Assembly (NCBI RefSeq): GCF_947488565.1
Contig: NZ_CANKZC010000007.1
Span: 1 to 64,000 of the forward strand
DNA length: 64,000 bases
From: an uncultured Psychrobacter sp.
GTDB taxonomy: Bacteria > Pseudomonadota > Gammaproteobacteria > Pseudomonadales > Moraxellaceae
Direction: 5' to 3'
Shown: one piece after another, positions 18,754 through 28,123 of the stretch
Position numbering within the stretch: the first letter of the stretch is position 1
Layout of the letters: each line of letters starts with the position of its first letter
Notes under the pieces: generated by a model
The model's database searches: none
What the model saw: the letters and a program-made list of their open reading frames with translations, nothing else
What the model was told of the DNA's origin: nothing
Program-made: the position numbers and the translations under genes

Positions 18754-20235
18754 ATGAAAGTCAAACGCTTACACTTGCAAAACTATGGTCGATTCGAAGA
18801 CTTAAAAATAGACTTTGCGCCAACGGCTGAGAAGACAGGTAATGTCACTGTGATCGTAGGCAATAATGGCGCTGGAAAGTCGCAGATTTTGCAGGCTCTG
18901 GCGACGAGTCTGAGTTGGTTTGTTTTGAAATTGGTGAGAGATACTGATGGCTTTGAGATCGATAAGACTTTAATAAGAAATGGTGAAAATGATGTAAAAG
19001 TTAATATTATAGTTGATTTTGGTGAGAATAATCCGACACCTTATGGCCCAGTAGAAGATGCTCACTGGACAATTAGCAATGTTAAAGATGGTCGTATCAA
19101 TTCTTTTTCACGTTCTATAAAAGAATTAAAGAAAACTGTGAGAAATTTTCGTTCGAATCTCACTAGCAAAGATGGACTTTCACTACCAATTGTATCTTTT
19201 TATCCTGTAGATAGAGGTGTTAATTCAACATTCATGGAGATTAGTAAGAATTTCGTCAGTGATCAATTAACAGCTTATGAAAATGCACTAGAGAGTTCAG
19301 TAAGTTTTGAAAGTTTTTTCGCATGGTTTCGAGAGCGCGAAGATGTTGAGAATGAGAAAAGTAGAACCATTCAAAATTTAGCTAGCGATGAAATTAAAGA
19401 GTCTAACCGTCTAATCCATTCATCTTTAGCCCTTTTAGAAAAAAATAAAGAACGTCTAAATGCAGAAACTGATCAAACAGAGAATGAGAAATTAATAAAG
19501 ACGTTAAATAGGTTGATTGAACTTAGAAACTATGGAACAGAACAAATTAAGCAGGGTATAAGTATAACTGATAGGTCATTAGAGGGTGTTAGACGTTCAA
19601 TAAAAAGGTTTATCAATTTTGAGAATGTACATATCCGTCGCCAAGGCTCACCTACCATGATAGTAGAGAAAAATGGCGAAGAACTAGACGTTAACCAACT
19701 GTCTCAAGGCGAAAAATCGCTTTTAGCTTTAGTCGGAGATATAGCTCGACGTTTAGCATTACTTAATCCTAGTCTTGATAATCCGTTAGAAGGTGAAGGC
19801 GTAGTGATGATAGATGAAGTAGATTTGCACTTGCATCCAAAGTGGCAGCATGACCTCATCGACAAGCTTGTTAAAACCTTTCCCAATGTGCAGTTTATTT
19901 TGACCACTCACTCTCCACATGTTATTAGTGACCGTAACGATATCTTATTGTATTCACTGGATGATGGTGAGCTGAATGAGATGCCTAATGTTTATGGAGA
20001 GGATGTCAATACCGTACTTACTAAGATATTTGATGTCGATATTCGCGATAGTGAAGTTGAAAAACAGTTTACAATAATACGTCGAGCTATCAGTAACCAT
20101 GACTACTCAATAGCCGAAAGCAATATAGAGCAGTTGGCAGAAAAGCTACCACCTGATCATTTAGAGTTATTAAAATGTCGCTTGTTATTAGCGCAAGCTA
20201 AACTGACAGATGAGCCTAGACATGCAGAAGATTAA
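18754..20235 (+). CDS. ptuA: PtuA-like AAA/ABC-type ATPase of a Septu-like defence module
   Basis: A 493-residue SMC-like ATPase. Walker A is GNNGAGKS (residues 36-43), the ABC signature LSQGEKS lies near 316-322, Walker B with catalytic glutamate is VVMIDEVDLHLHP near 350-362, and the switch histidine is in TTHSPH near 384-389. Between Walker A and the signature lies a variable, Lys/Glu-rich, partly coiled-coil region, as in PtuA, RloC and OLD-type ATPases. The following gene is an HNH-type protein whose start overlaps this stop, the ptuA-ptuB arrangement of Septu. In Septu the ATPase partner is thought to control the nuclease; function here is inferred from architecture. The composition is more AT-rich than the flanking core genes. 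Confidence 0.8.
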   Translation: MKVKRLHLQNYGRFEDLKIDFAPTAEKTGNVTVIVGNNGAGKSQILQALATSLSWFVLKLVRDTDGFEIDKTLIRNGENDVKVNIIVDFGENNPTPYGPVEDAHWTISNVKDGRINSFSRSIKELKKTVRNFRSNLTSKDGLSLPIVSFYPVDRGVNSTFMEISKNFVSDQLTAYENALESSVSFESFFAWFREREDVENEKSRTIQNLASDEIKESNRLIHSSLALLEKNKERLNAETDQTENEKLIKTLNRLIELRNYGTEQIKQGISITDRSLEGVRRSIKRFINFENVHIRRQGSPTMIVEKNGEELDVNQLSQGEKSLLALVGDIARRLALLNPSLDNPLEGEGVVMIDEVDLHLHPKWQHDLIDKLVKTFPNVQFILTTHSPHVISDRNDILLYSLDDGELNEMPNVYGEDVNTVLTKIFDVDIRDSEVEKQFTIIRRAISNHDYSIAESNIEQLAEKLPPDHLELLKCRLLLAQAKLTDEPRHAED

Positions 20236-20827
20236 TAAGTTAGGTTCAATGCCAGCTGATACAGAAAAAGGCTTCAAGAAGTATAAAACTGCAAGCTGGG
20301 GTGACATTCCAGAAGATATCAAAGCTCCTTTAAGGCAACAGCTTTATGATGAGCAGCTAGGCATCTGTTGTTACTGCTGTAAAAGTCTTAACAATGAAAA
20401 GACCGTCATTGAGCATTTAAAAAGTCGTAGAAATTATCCAACGAAGCGTTTTGATTATGATAATTTACTATTAAGTTGTAGTATATCTAAGCAGTGTGAT
20501 AACGCTAAAGGCAGTCAGGAACTACTCTTAACGCCATTAATGAATGAGTGTAATAATGAGATAAAACTTAATCTTGCAGGAGAATTAGAATCTGATACCG
20601 AGCGAGGTAAAGAAGCTATTGAAGTATTAAACTTAAATAGTCGTAAAGCATGCCAGCATCGTAAAGACTTGTTTACCATGATGGGCGAAGTTTTTGGTTA
20701 TGATTTACCTTACAAGCCTCCTCTAGAGATGAAAAATGAGGATGTTCTTGAAAGCCTGTTAACTTTTTTAACTGATATAAGTCAAAAAAGCGAGCTTAGA
20801 TATATTGTCAAAAAACTGACTGAATGA
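20210..20827 (+). CDS. ptuB: PtuB-like HNH nuclease (TIGR02646 type) of the Septu-like module
   Basis: A 205-residue protein with a cysteine-rich HNH pattern: CCYCC at residues 53-57, IEH at 67-69 (candidate catalytic histidine), YDNLLLSC at 83-90 and the CDNAKG turn at 96-101. This is the TIGR02646 layout found downstream of Septu ATPases. It probably cuts nucleic acid when the ATPase partner is triggered, by analogy. Start ATG 20210 overlaps ptuA by 26 bases; Met5 at 20222 is an alternative with 14 bases overlap. Either way, coupled translation is likely. It ends 55 bases from the convergent DUF1499 gene. Confidence 0.8.
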   Translation: MSLDMQKINKLGSMPADTEKGFKKYKTASWGDIPEDIKAPLRQQLYDEQLGICCYCCKSLNNEKTVIEHLKSRRNYPTKRFDYDNLLLSCSISKQCDNAKGSQELLLTPLMNECNNEIKLNLAGELESDTERGKEAIEVLNLNSRKACQHRKDLFTMMGEVFGYDLPYKPPLEMKNEDVLESLLTFLTDISQKSELRYIVKKLTE

Positions 20828-20882
20828 GAAAGGCAAAGGATACGATATAGGGAATATTCTTTGCGCCCAACTTCAAACCCAA

Positions 20883-21596
20883 CTACTTCACCAAAACCTC
20901 ATTCAACTCTTCAATAAAGCTGCGAATACGCTCAGCATTTGCGCCCAAATCGCTACCGCCAACCCGTGATTTACTGCGAATATCGACCAGACGTTCGCTA
21001 CCTTTGTCAGTTACCCGTATGACGATATCATCTTTAAAACCAAACCACGTCGTCGAATCGGTCGCCTCAACGATACCAGTGCTAGCATCAACATTTACCA
21101 AATCCCAGCCCAAGTTAACAGCGGCTTGTTCGGTAGCTTTTATTAGTTCAGACTTTGATTGCGTATAAGTTAAGGTTTGCAGTTCAGGATAAGCGTTGCG
21201 TTGTTGCTCTGCCGTCTCTTCACCAGCATATTCAACTGGGTTTGGTGCATCGGCACGTAGAGGGACAATAGCCACAAACTTAGGTGGGTTTGTTAGGTCA
21301 GTTGAAATATCATGAATAGGCGGTACGCTTTTGGCAGTATCCATCATACTAAGCGGCACAATGATAGCAATCGCAGAAAATATCACTGCTACCAATGCGC
21401 TACTAAGTCTGACAGTGTTACGTTGAAATAATACTTGTATGCCCAGTAATACGAGTGCAGCGATACCAACAAACACACCAAATTTAAATCCTGTAAAGGC
21501 AGTACCTAGGTCAACGACACCATATTTATAAAGCGGACCTGGTAATGCGACCAGTAAAAAGGCGATTAAGCTTACGAGACTAACTATTATTTTCAT
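20883..21596 (-). CDS. DUF1499 membrane protein
   Basis: Function unknown. Three hydrophobic segments cover about residues 5-20, 35-57 and 65-85. The remaining 150 residues form a soluble DUF1499 domain (YPELQTLTYTQSKSELIKAT near residues 137-156, then the ATDSTTWFGFKDDIVIRV block near 182-199 and the RSKSRVGGSDLGANAERIRSF block that marks the family). Length 237 is usual for the membrane-anchored form. It lies 58 bases downstream of tpm on the same strand and may share its transcript. Confidence 0.85.
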   Translation of the reverse strand: MKIIVSLVSLIAFLLVALPGPLYKYGVVDLGTAFTGFKFGVFVGIAALVLLGIQVLFQRNTVRLSSALVAVIFSAIAIIVPLSMMDTAKSVPPIHDISTDLTNPPKFVAIVPLRADAPNPVEYAGEETAEQQRNAYPELQTLTYTQSKSELIKATEQAAVNLGWDLVNVDASTGIVEATDSTTWFGFKDDIVIRVTDKGSERLVDIRSKSRVGGSDLGANAERIRSFIEELNEVLVK

Positions 21597-21654
21597 CAGG
21601 TTTCTCCGTTATGATTGAATCATTGCTTAACCATTATTTCGCCGTTAGAGATAG

Positions 21655-22332
21655 TTAATCTCGTTTATCATCTAATAGCCAAACATGCTCGGTCACTGTC
21701 ATCTCAGGATTGGCGTTTAAGGTGGCAGGTTCACCTTCAAGCTCAGCTATCTGATAGTAATCACTATAATACTGCAGGATTTGATCAGGACTAATTGAGA
21801 ACGGCGGGCCTGCCCATTCATTTTGATCATAGTTTAAGGTAAGTAACAGTTGAGATGCGTGATGGCTGAGCTGCTGAATCTGATCGCTATATTTTGGACG
21901 CGTATCAGCGGGTAGGGCGATTAAAGCAGCTCTATCATAAACTGCATCGATAGCACCGATATCATCAGCGGCCAGTGCAAAAATATCAGCAACCCATAAC
22001 GTGATGGTTTGTTTTGATGATTGCCCTGACAGCTGACCTTGATAGTATTTGTTGGCTGGGTTGTCTGTATGCTGATATATGGTAGGAGAGATATTATGCT
22101 CAGCAAAGAATTCTTGTACGGCTGATTCTACTAATTCAACCCCGACTACCTCATGGCCTTGCTCTGCTAGCCAAACCATATCAATAGACTTGCCACATAA
22201 AGGCACAAAGATTCGGCTACCAACAGGTAAGTCTAAATGGTTAATGTATTTTATGAGTAATGGATTAACTTCAGACTGATGAAAGCCAATACGACCTTCT
22301 TGCCAACGCGCTTGCCAGAATTCTGAATTCAT
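21655..22332 (-). CDS. tpm: Thiopurine S-methyltransferase
   Basis: SAM-dependent methyltransferase; bacterial members methylate selenium and tellurium oxyanions and thiopurines. Visible marks are FWQARWQEGRIGFHQSEVNPLL at residues 5-26 and the SAM-binding RIFVPLCGKSIDMVWLAEQGHEVVGVE near 40-66, with DAVYDRAALIALP near 150-162. The 225 residues equal the usual bacterial length. The cytoplasm is the expected location. Confidence 0.92.
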   Translation of the reverse strand: MNSEFWQARWQEGRIGFHQSEVNPLLIKYINHLDLPVGSRIFVPLCGKSIDMVWLAEQGHEVVGVELVESAVQEFFAEHNISPTIYQHTDNPANKYYQGQLSGQSSKQTITLWVADIFALAADDIGAIDAVYDRAALIALPADTRPKYSDQIQQLSHHASQLLLTLNYDQNEWAGPPFSISPDQILQYYSDYYQIAELEGEPATLNANPEMTVTEHVWLLDDKRD

Positions 22333-22420
22333 ATAATTACCTCAAAAAGATTAGTGCCCTAAAAATATCAATGTGCTAAATATTTATCGTTACTAACTAT
22401 CATACCGCTAAATGCAATAA

Positions 22421-22450
22421 AAAAGCCAAGCGTATTAACCCTTGGCTTTT
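22421..22450. terminator. Terminator downstream of msrA
   Basis: Hairpin AAAAGCCAAG / CTTGGCTTTT with ten-base loop, preceded by more A on the + strand, which gives a T-tract on the minus strand. Sits about 26 bases after the msrA stop. Confidence 0.85.
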
Positions 22451-22476
22451 AAAGCTTACAAGATGGCTGCCAGCAT

Positions 22477-22998
22477 TTAGCTCACCATGTATTGACTGAA
22501 TTCTTTACGGAGTTTTGCAAGCTTTGGTGGTATTGCAAAGTTGCAATAGGCCTGTCCTGGATTTCTATTAAAGAAGTCTTGATGCGACTCTTCTGCCTTA
22601 TAAAATTCCATAGCTGGATGTACTTCTGTAACGACATTAACACCCATATCACGTAGTTTGTTAATGGTACGGTCAACGGTTGGTTTTTGCTCTTCTTCAG
22701 TATAGAACACCACGCTACGGTACTGGCTACCGACATCATTGCCTTGACGATCTTTAGTAGTGGGATCATGAGTGGCAAAGAACACATCAAGCACCACTTC
22801 TAACGGTACGACAGTCTCATCAAACTCAACTTTGATAACTTCGACGTGTCCTGTGTTGCCACTGCAAACCGCTTCATAATTAGCGGATACAGCATCACCG
22901 CCCATATAGCCTGATACAACAGATTGTACGCCTTTCACTGATAAAAATACGGATTCGGTGCACCAAAAACAGCCACCGCCTAAGATAATGGTTTGCAT
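22477..22998 (-). CDS. msrA: Peptide methionine-S-sulfoxide reductase
   Basis: Repairs oxidised methionine (S-sulfoxide form) in proteins, using thioredoxin. The catalytic motif GGCFWCTE is at residues 8-15, with catalytic Cys10. The GYMGG, GHVEVIKVEFD and FFATHDPTTKDRQGNDVGSQYRS blocks follow in normal order. Length 173 is typical. No MsrB domain is fused. Alone in its transcript, with a terminator downstream. Confidence 0.95.
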   Translation of the reverse strand: MQTIILGGGCFWCTESVFLSVKGVQSVVSGYMGGDAVSANYEAVCSGNTGHVEVIKVEFDETVVPLEVVLDVFFATHDPTTKDRQGNDVGSQYRSVVFYTEEEQKPTVDRTINKLRDMGVNVVTEVHPAMEFYKAEESHQDFFNRNPGQAYCNFAIPPKLAKLRKEFSQYMVS

Positions 22999-23400
22999 AA
23001 TTTTTCCTATTGTTATACCTGTTATTATAAAAATGAGCTAAGGTCTTTATTTGGTTACAATATCTGCATTTTTCAACGCTTAATCGTCCTTAGCAATACT
23101 CATTCAGCTTAGCAGGCAAGCCTAACGTGATAAGTAACAAACAGTAATGTTATAATGAGCTTTTGCTACGTTAGTCTGCTCTGGAACAATGATATCTGTC
23201 TTATATAATCAATGAGATATACCATCTGTTCCCTAACAGCCAAATGCGACTGGGCTAAACTTTCTTTGCATGCTGCTCTGCCTCGAGGCTACGAAAATCC
23301 ATCTTAATAGTATTTTTTCGGTTTTAAAGAGAATCGACTAGAGCATTAATCAAATTTGCTGAATAATTCCTAAGCAAAGTTCCATTGTTAAAAACCAAGA
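22999..23400. other. Divergent promoter region of msrA and cmoA
   Basis: About 400 bases with no gene. An extended -10 element (TGTTATAAT, 23148-23156) faces cmoA, about 245 bases before its start, implying a long leader if used. The leader has no structure I recognise. Confidence 0.5.
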
Positions 23401-24198
23401 ATGAGCCACTCCATGAGCCAACCCAAGCCTGCTATCAAACATGACACCTTATTTGATAAACCGTTTACCACGCCACTCGATAAAGCGGCGCGTTTTTCTT
23501 TTGATGAGCAAGTAGTGGCTTGTTTTCCTGATATGATTCGCCGCAGTGTGCCGGGTTATGGTCAAGTGCTTGCCATGTTACCTATATTTGCCCGTCGTCA
23601 TTGTAAGTATCGCCAGCAGAGTGAAAGTGGTCAGCGTGTCAGTCGCATTTACGATTTGGGCTGCTCGCTGGGTGCTGCCAGTATGACGCTGGCAGGTGAG
23701 TTTGAGCCGCAAGATTTACAGATTAAAGCCATTGATATTTCACCTGCGATGACAAACGAGGCGACCACTTTACTTAAGGATAATTATCCTGAGCATGATA
23801 TTGAAGTTATCACTGCGGACATTCGTGACGTCCAGCTTGAGCCATGTGATATGGTGATTCTTAATCTAACGCTACAGTTTTTGCCAGCCGCTGATAGAGT
23901 AGCGGTATTGGAGAATATCTATAATGCGCTAGAGGAGGGCGGCATACTGGTACTGACTGAAAAGACCCATGCGTTTGATGAACAGTACGATGCGTGGTTG
24001 GTTGAGCGTTATTATGACTTTAAACGTGCCAATGGCTATACCGAGATGGAAATTAGTGGCAAGCGCAATGCGCTAGAAAATGTCCTTATCACCGATACTT
24101 TAGACGAGCATCATCAGCGTTTAGACCAAGTTGGTTTTCAGCGTCATCTGACCTGGTTTCAGTTTTTGAACTTTGTGTCTATTGTGGCGTTTAAGTAG
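23401..24198 (+). CDS. cmoA: Carboxy-SAM synthase
   Basis: Makes carboxy-S-adenosylmethionine from SAM and prephenate, the donor for 5-carboxymethoxyuridine at tRNA wobble position 34. Family marks: [20 protein letters not shown] near residues 30-49, the SAM-binding [15 protein letters not shown] near 83-97, and FLPAADR in the middle. Start is ATG 23401 or the in-frame ATG 23413; the site before both is weak. cmoB follows 50 bases later, the partner enzyme. Confidence 0.95.
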   Translation: MSHSMSQPKPAIKHDTLFDKPFTTPLDKAARFSFDEQVVACFPDMIRRSVPGYGQVLAMLPIFARRHCKYRQQSESGQRVSRIYDLGCSLGAASMTLAGEFEPQDLQIKAIDISPAMTNEATTLLKDNYPEHDIEVITADIRDVQLEPCDMVILNLTLQFLPAADRVAVLENIYNALEEGGILVLTEKTHAFDEQYDAWLVERYYDFKRANGYTEMEISGKRNALENVLITDTLDEHHQRLDQVGFQRHLTWFQFLNFVSIVAFK

Positions 24199-24248
24199 CT
24201 ATCTAAATTATTGACTCATCTTTCCATTTTTATCAAACATGGTTTTTT

Positions 24249-25307
24249 ATGCTTAATGACACCATTGCTAACGCCGAACGTGAACTGTATTTAACTTTAT
24301 TGACACTTGCGCAAGAAAAGCCCAGTGCTTATGAGTGGCTCAAGCAATTACCAACGTGGCTGGGTGATATAAAAGACAAAGCCAACTACGCGCACGCGCC
24401 CGCTTATCAAGCGTCAGTGGCTCGTTTGCCAAATTTAACCGTTAATAGTGTCGATCTCAACAGCGATACGTTAACGATTGAGGTGAATCTGAGTGAGTCT
24501 CAGCGCAAACAAACAACGGCACTACTCAAGCAGCTCATGCCGTGGCGTAAAGGGCCTTTTCAAATTGGTGGTCAGATTGGCGATGATGAGTCAGGTATTA
24601 AGATAGATACCGAATGGCACAGTGATTGGAAATGGCAACGGGTCGCACCGCATTTGGGTACGCTAAAAGGTCGGCGCGTATTGGATGTCGGCGGTGGTTC
24701 TGGTTATCATGGTTGGCGTATGGCAGGGGCAGGGGCGGATACGGTCATTATCATAGATCCGTCATGTCTGTTTTACCATCAGTTTATGGCGATTCGTCAT
24801 TTCGTTGGTACGGCAGACGCTCATGAGACAGGCCGCTACCGTACCCATTATATTCCTGTACCGCTTGAAGCTTTGCCTGCCAGTAGCGACCAAGGCAGTC
24901 AGCTATTTGATACGGTATTTAGCATGGGTGTGCTTTATCATCGTCAATCACCGTTTGAACATTTGCAACAGCTCAAAGGCCAACTGGTAAAAGGTGGCGA
25001 GCTAGTGCTTGAGACCTTAGTTATTGAGGGCGATACCAATACAGTGCTGGTGCCGCATGACCGTTATGCGCAGATGAATAACGTGTATTTCTTGCCGTCT
25101 GTCGCAGCATTAATCGGTTGGCTTGAGAAGGCAGGGTTTACGGATGTGCGCTGCGTGGATGTAGCAGTAACCTCTACTGAGGAGCAGCGCAAAACCGAAT
25201 GGATGACGTATCATTCGTTAGCAGATTTCTTAGATTCTAATGATGCTACAAAGACTGTAGAAGGTTATCCTGCACCGATGCGCGCAACTATTATCGCTAA
25301 GAAATAG
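24249..25307 (+). CDS. cmoB: tRNA U34 carboxymethyltransferase
   Basis: Transfers the carboxymethyl group from carboxy-SAM to 5-hydroxyuridine at position 34 of certain tRNAs. The SAM-type binding motif [15 protein letters not shown] lies near residues 144-158, with [12 protein letters not shown] before it (near 97-108) and [16 protein letters not shown] near 227-242. At 352 residues it is slightly longer than E. coli CmoB. Coupled to cmoA in an operon. Confidence 0.95.
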   Translation: MLNDTIANAERELYLTLLTLAQEKPSAYEWLKQLPTWLGDIKDKANYAHAPAYQASVARLPNLTVNSVDLNSDTLTIEVNLSESQRKQTTALLKQLMPWRKGPFQIGGQIGDDESGIKIDTEWHSDWKWQRVAPHLGTLKGRRVLDVGGGSGYHGWRMAGAGADTVIIIDPSCLFYHQFMAIRHFVGTADAHETGRYRTHYIPVPLEALPASSDQGSQLFDTVFSMGVLYHRQSPFEHLQQLKGQLVKGGELVLETLVIEGDTNTVLVPHDRYAQMNNVYFLPSVAALIGWLEKAGFTDVRCVDVAVTSTEEQRKTEWMTYHSLADFLDSNDATKTVEGYPAPMRATIIAKK

Positions 25308-25437
25308 CCTGATTAAGAAATAATATAACCTTTGGCATGTAGCTTTTGAGGCTGGATTTGGTATTTTAAGGCGGGCTTACCGGTGTGATTATTCACTATG
25401 TATTGAGTCATGTTTCGTACTCATTAATAATCAAAGA

Positions 25438-25656
25438 TTAAAGTAGCCATTTATCAAAGGCAACTTCCAATAATATTTTGAGCACAAAGCCCATAAAACC
25501 TGCTCCTAGTGCTAAAAATATCCAAAAAGTACCTGCACGGCCCGCTTCGGACTTTTTAGTGATGTCCCAAACAATAAAGAATAAGAATGCGATAAATATA
25601 GGTAATAATACGTACAGTCCCCAACTGGTGACGGTACTAGCGGCAATAGCAAACAT
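25438..25656 (-). CDS. DUF2788 small membrane protein
   Basis: A 72-residue protein with two transmembrane segments (LYVLLPIFIAFLFFIVWDI at about residues 14-32 and the segment 43-64), separated by a short KKSEAGRAGT cytoplasmic turn. This matches the DUF2788 pattern common in Moraxellaceae and relatives. Function unknown. The gene stands alone between cmoB and argS. Confidence 0.8.
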   Translation of the reverse strand: MFAIAASTVTSWGLYVLLPIFIAFLFFIVWDITKKSEAGRAGTFWIFLALGAGFMGFVLKILLEVAFDKWLL

Positions 25657-26228
25657 AGCATAATCCTATAAAGTGGTGATGTGCCCTCTATTTATATCTA
25701 AATTTTATAGCTTTTTTTATAATAATCGACCTAATGAGCGCGTCTTACCACTCATAATATGAGCGGTGACAAATAGAAGGCACGACAAATAAATAGAAGG
25801 GTACAATATAAACAGCTATTATAACGCGGAAATACATAGGTATAAACTACCGCTATGGATGAGGCAACAGGAACGCTACAATTGACATGACTGCTCCGTC
25901 ACTACTACTGGTCAAGGTTACTTAACGCTTCACACTTGAATATAATATAAGCTGAATAGTCAGGCTAACTTAGCCATTACAAGACCGCTAAATAGACAAA
26001 TGTACCAATTGACGATCTGCTTTAGGATAAGCATAAGATTTTAGCGCTAATTTCGGTGCAAATGGTGCAATAAAGTGCAAAGATTGTTATATTTACAGGT
26101 TACTTATTTTTTTATATTATTTTATTCCTTCAAATGTCGGGCGCTATTATAATAAGCAGTTATCGACTGCGCGCACCCTCCTATTTTATACTGTTTTTTG
26201 TTGTTTATTTAACTGAGTTAAAATCCCT
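25657..26228. other. 570-base region upstream of argS
   Basis: No gene seen. Contains a palindrome TTAGCGCTAA (26041-26050) followed by three GTGCAA repeats at 26056, 26065 and 26075, about one helical turn apart, then an AT-rich stretch (TTTTTTATATTATTTTATT) that could be the promoter. Could be an operator for argS or for the small gene on the left. Confidence 0.5.
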
Positions 26229-28058
26229 ATGTCACAAGCCCAAATTGATACGCTAGCATCACTATTTGATGATGCTATTCGCACCCTACAAGCAGATGGC
26301 ACGTTGCCAAATGCTTGGCAGAATAATAGTCAAATTACCCGTACTAAAGACCTTAGTCATGGTGATTTTGCCAGTAATATCGCGCTCACAGCCGCCAAAG
26401 CTGCTAAAGCCAATCCACGTCAATTGGCTGAAAAAATCGTCAATGCGCTACCTGACAATCAAAATATTCGACAGGTAGAAATTGCAGGCCCAGGATTCAT
26501 TAATGTTTTCTTAAACGCCGAAGCTAAGTTTGCGGTATTAGATGATATTTTTAAACAACAAGAGCGCTTTGGTTTAAGTGATCAGTTTGAAGGACAAAAA
26601 GTACAAGTTGAGTTTGTGTCGGCAAATCCAACATCAAGCTTGCATGTCGGTCATGGGCGCGGTGCAGCCTTTGGTATGAGCGTGGCAAACTTACTTGAAG
26701 CAGTTGGCTATGACGTCACGCGTGAGTATTATGTCAATGATGCTGGTCGTCAAATGGATATTTTAGCGACCAGTACGTACTTGCGTTATTTGGAGGCCAA
26801 TGGCGAGCAAGTAACGTTCCCAGTCAACGGTTATCAAGGAGAGTATGTTCGTGATATCGCCCAAACACTAAAGACACAACATGGTGATAGCTACGTACAT
26901 AGCTTTGCCCAAGTCGCTAAAGAAGTAGTAGAAGATGCGCAGTTTGAGACAAACGCTGATGGCGAAAAAACACTGTTATCAGGTGATAAAGAAGCGCATA
27001 TAGATGGCTTGATTAACAATAGCAAAACCTTGCTTGGCAATAGCTATGAGCTATTTTTGAATGCAGCGCTTAGCAGCATTTTGGCTGATATCAAAGATGA
27101 TTTAAACGACTTTGGCGTACGCTATGAGTGCTGGTTTAGTGAGAGATCGATTGATAGTGAGATTGAGCCTGCTCTACAAGTATTGGATGAAAAAGGCTAC
27201 TTGTACGAAAAAGACGGTAATATTTGGTTTAAATCGACTGATTTTGGTGATGAAAAAGACCGTGTGGTACGCCGTGCCAATGGTCAGACGACTTATTTTG
27301 CCTCTGATATCGCTTATCATAAGAATAAATTTGATCGTGGTTTTGATAAGGTTATCAATGTCTGGGGCGCAGATCACCATGGATATGTACCGCGAGTAAA
27401 AGCAGCATTATTGGCGCTTGGTATCGACGCTGAACGTCTTGATGTAGTCCTCGTACAATTTGTGGCCTTATGGCGTGGTAGTGAAAAAGTGCAAATGTCA
27501 TCCCGTTCGGGTAAATTTGTCACTCTACGTGAGCTACGTCATGAAGTAGGTAATGATGCAGCGCGTTTTTATTACGTGGCACGTAAGCCTGAAGTACACG
27601 TTGATTTTGATTTGGAGCTTGCCAAATCGCAAAGTAAGGACAATCAAGTTTATTACATTCAATATGCACATGCACGTGTTTGCCGAGTATTGGAGAAGCT
27701 ACAAACCAACGGCCTTGTGGTAAACGATACAATTGGTTTGGAGCATCAAAATCTGCTCACCGCTCCCAACGAAGATGAGCTTATTAAATTGCTGGCAGGA
27801 TATCCTGCGACATTGTTGAGATCTGCAACGGGTTACGAGCCTCATGTGTTAACCAACTATCTAAAAGAGTTGGCGGCGCTGTTCCATGGCTGGTACGACA
27901 GCAATCGTATTTTGCCTGTGAGCTTAACGTCAGGTGAAACACCAAGCCAAAGCGAGATTGATCTGATGCAAGCACGTTTGCGCCTATCTAAAGCGGTACG
28001 TCAAGTGTTGGCCAATGGGCTCAGCTTATTAGGGTTGTCTGCACCGTCTAGCATGTAG
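26229..28058 (+). CDS. argS: Arginine-tRNA ligase
   Basis: Charges tRNA-Arg with arginine. The class I signature is HVGHGRGAA near residues 138-146, and the second motif is present as QMSSRSGKF, a KMSKS variant, near 423-431. The N-terminal Add-1 domain (residues 1-110) that recognises the tRNA D-loop and the C-terminal DALR anticodon domain (about 485-609, with YIQYAHARVCRVL at its start) are both there. About 609 residues, slightly longer than E. coli ArgS. Essential. Confidence 0.96.
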   Translation: MSQAQIDTLASLFDDAIRTLQADGTLPNAWQNNSQITRTKDLSHGDFASNIALTAAKAAKANPRQLAEKIVNALPDNQNIRQVEIAGPGFINVFLNAEAKFAVLDDIFKQQERFGLSDQFEGQKVQVEFVSANPTSSLHVGHGRGAAFGMSVANLLEAVGYDVTREYYVNDAGRQMDILATSTYLRYLEANGEQVTFPVNGYQGEYVRDIAQTLKTQHGDSYVHSFAQVAKEVVEDAQFETNADGEKTLLSGDKEAHIDGLINNSKTLLGNSYELFLNAALSSILADIKDDLNDFGVRYECWFSERSIDSEIEPALQVLDEKGYLYEKDGNIWFKSTDFGDEKDRVVRRANGQTTYFASDIAYHKNKFDRGFDKVINVWGADHHGYVPRVKAALLALGIDAERLDVVLVQFVALWRGSEKVQMSSRSGKFVTLRELRHEVGNDAARFYYVARKPEVHVDFDLELAKSQSKDNQVYYIQYAHARVCRVLEKLQTNGLVVNDTIGLEHQNLLTAPNEDELIKLLAGYPATLLRSATGYEPHVLTNYLKELAALFHGWYDSNRILPVSLTSGETPSQSEIDLMQARLRLSKAVRQVLANGLSLLGLSAPSSM

Positions 28059-28123
28059 TATAAGTACAGACGTCAAAGCGCAATAATTTGATTATGATAG
28101 ATTCAGTAGGGAGATAAAGATCC

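Noticed and set aside
19140..19165. tRNA-like TTCGAATC sequence
   Set aside because: It lies inside the PtuA-like coding sequence and no cloverleaf forms around it.
18447..20827. Retron-type Septu (reverse transcriptase plus ncRNA)
   Set aside because: No reverse transcriptase gene and no retron-like repeat structure near the ATPase/HNH pair.
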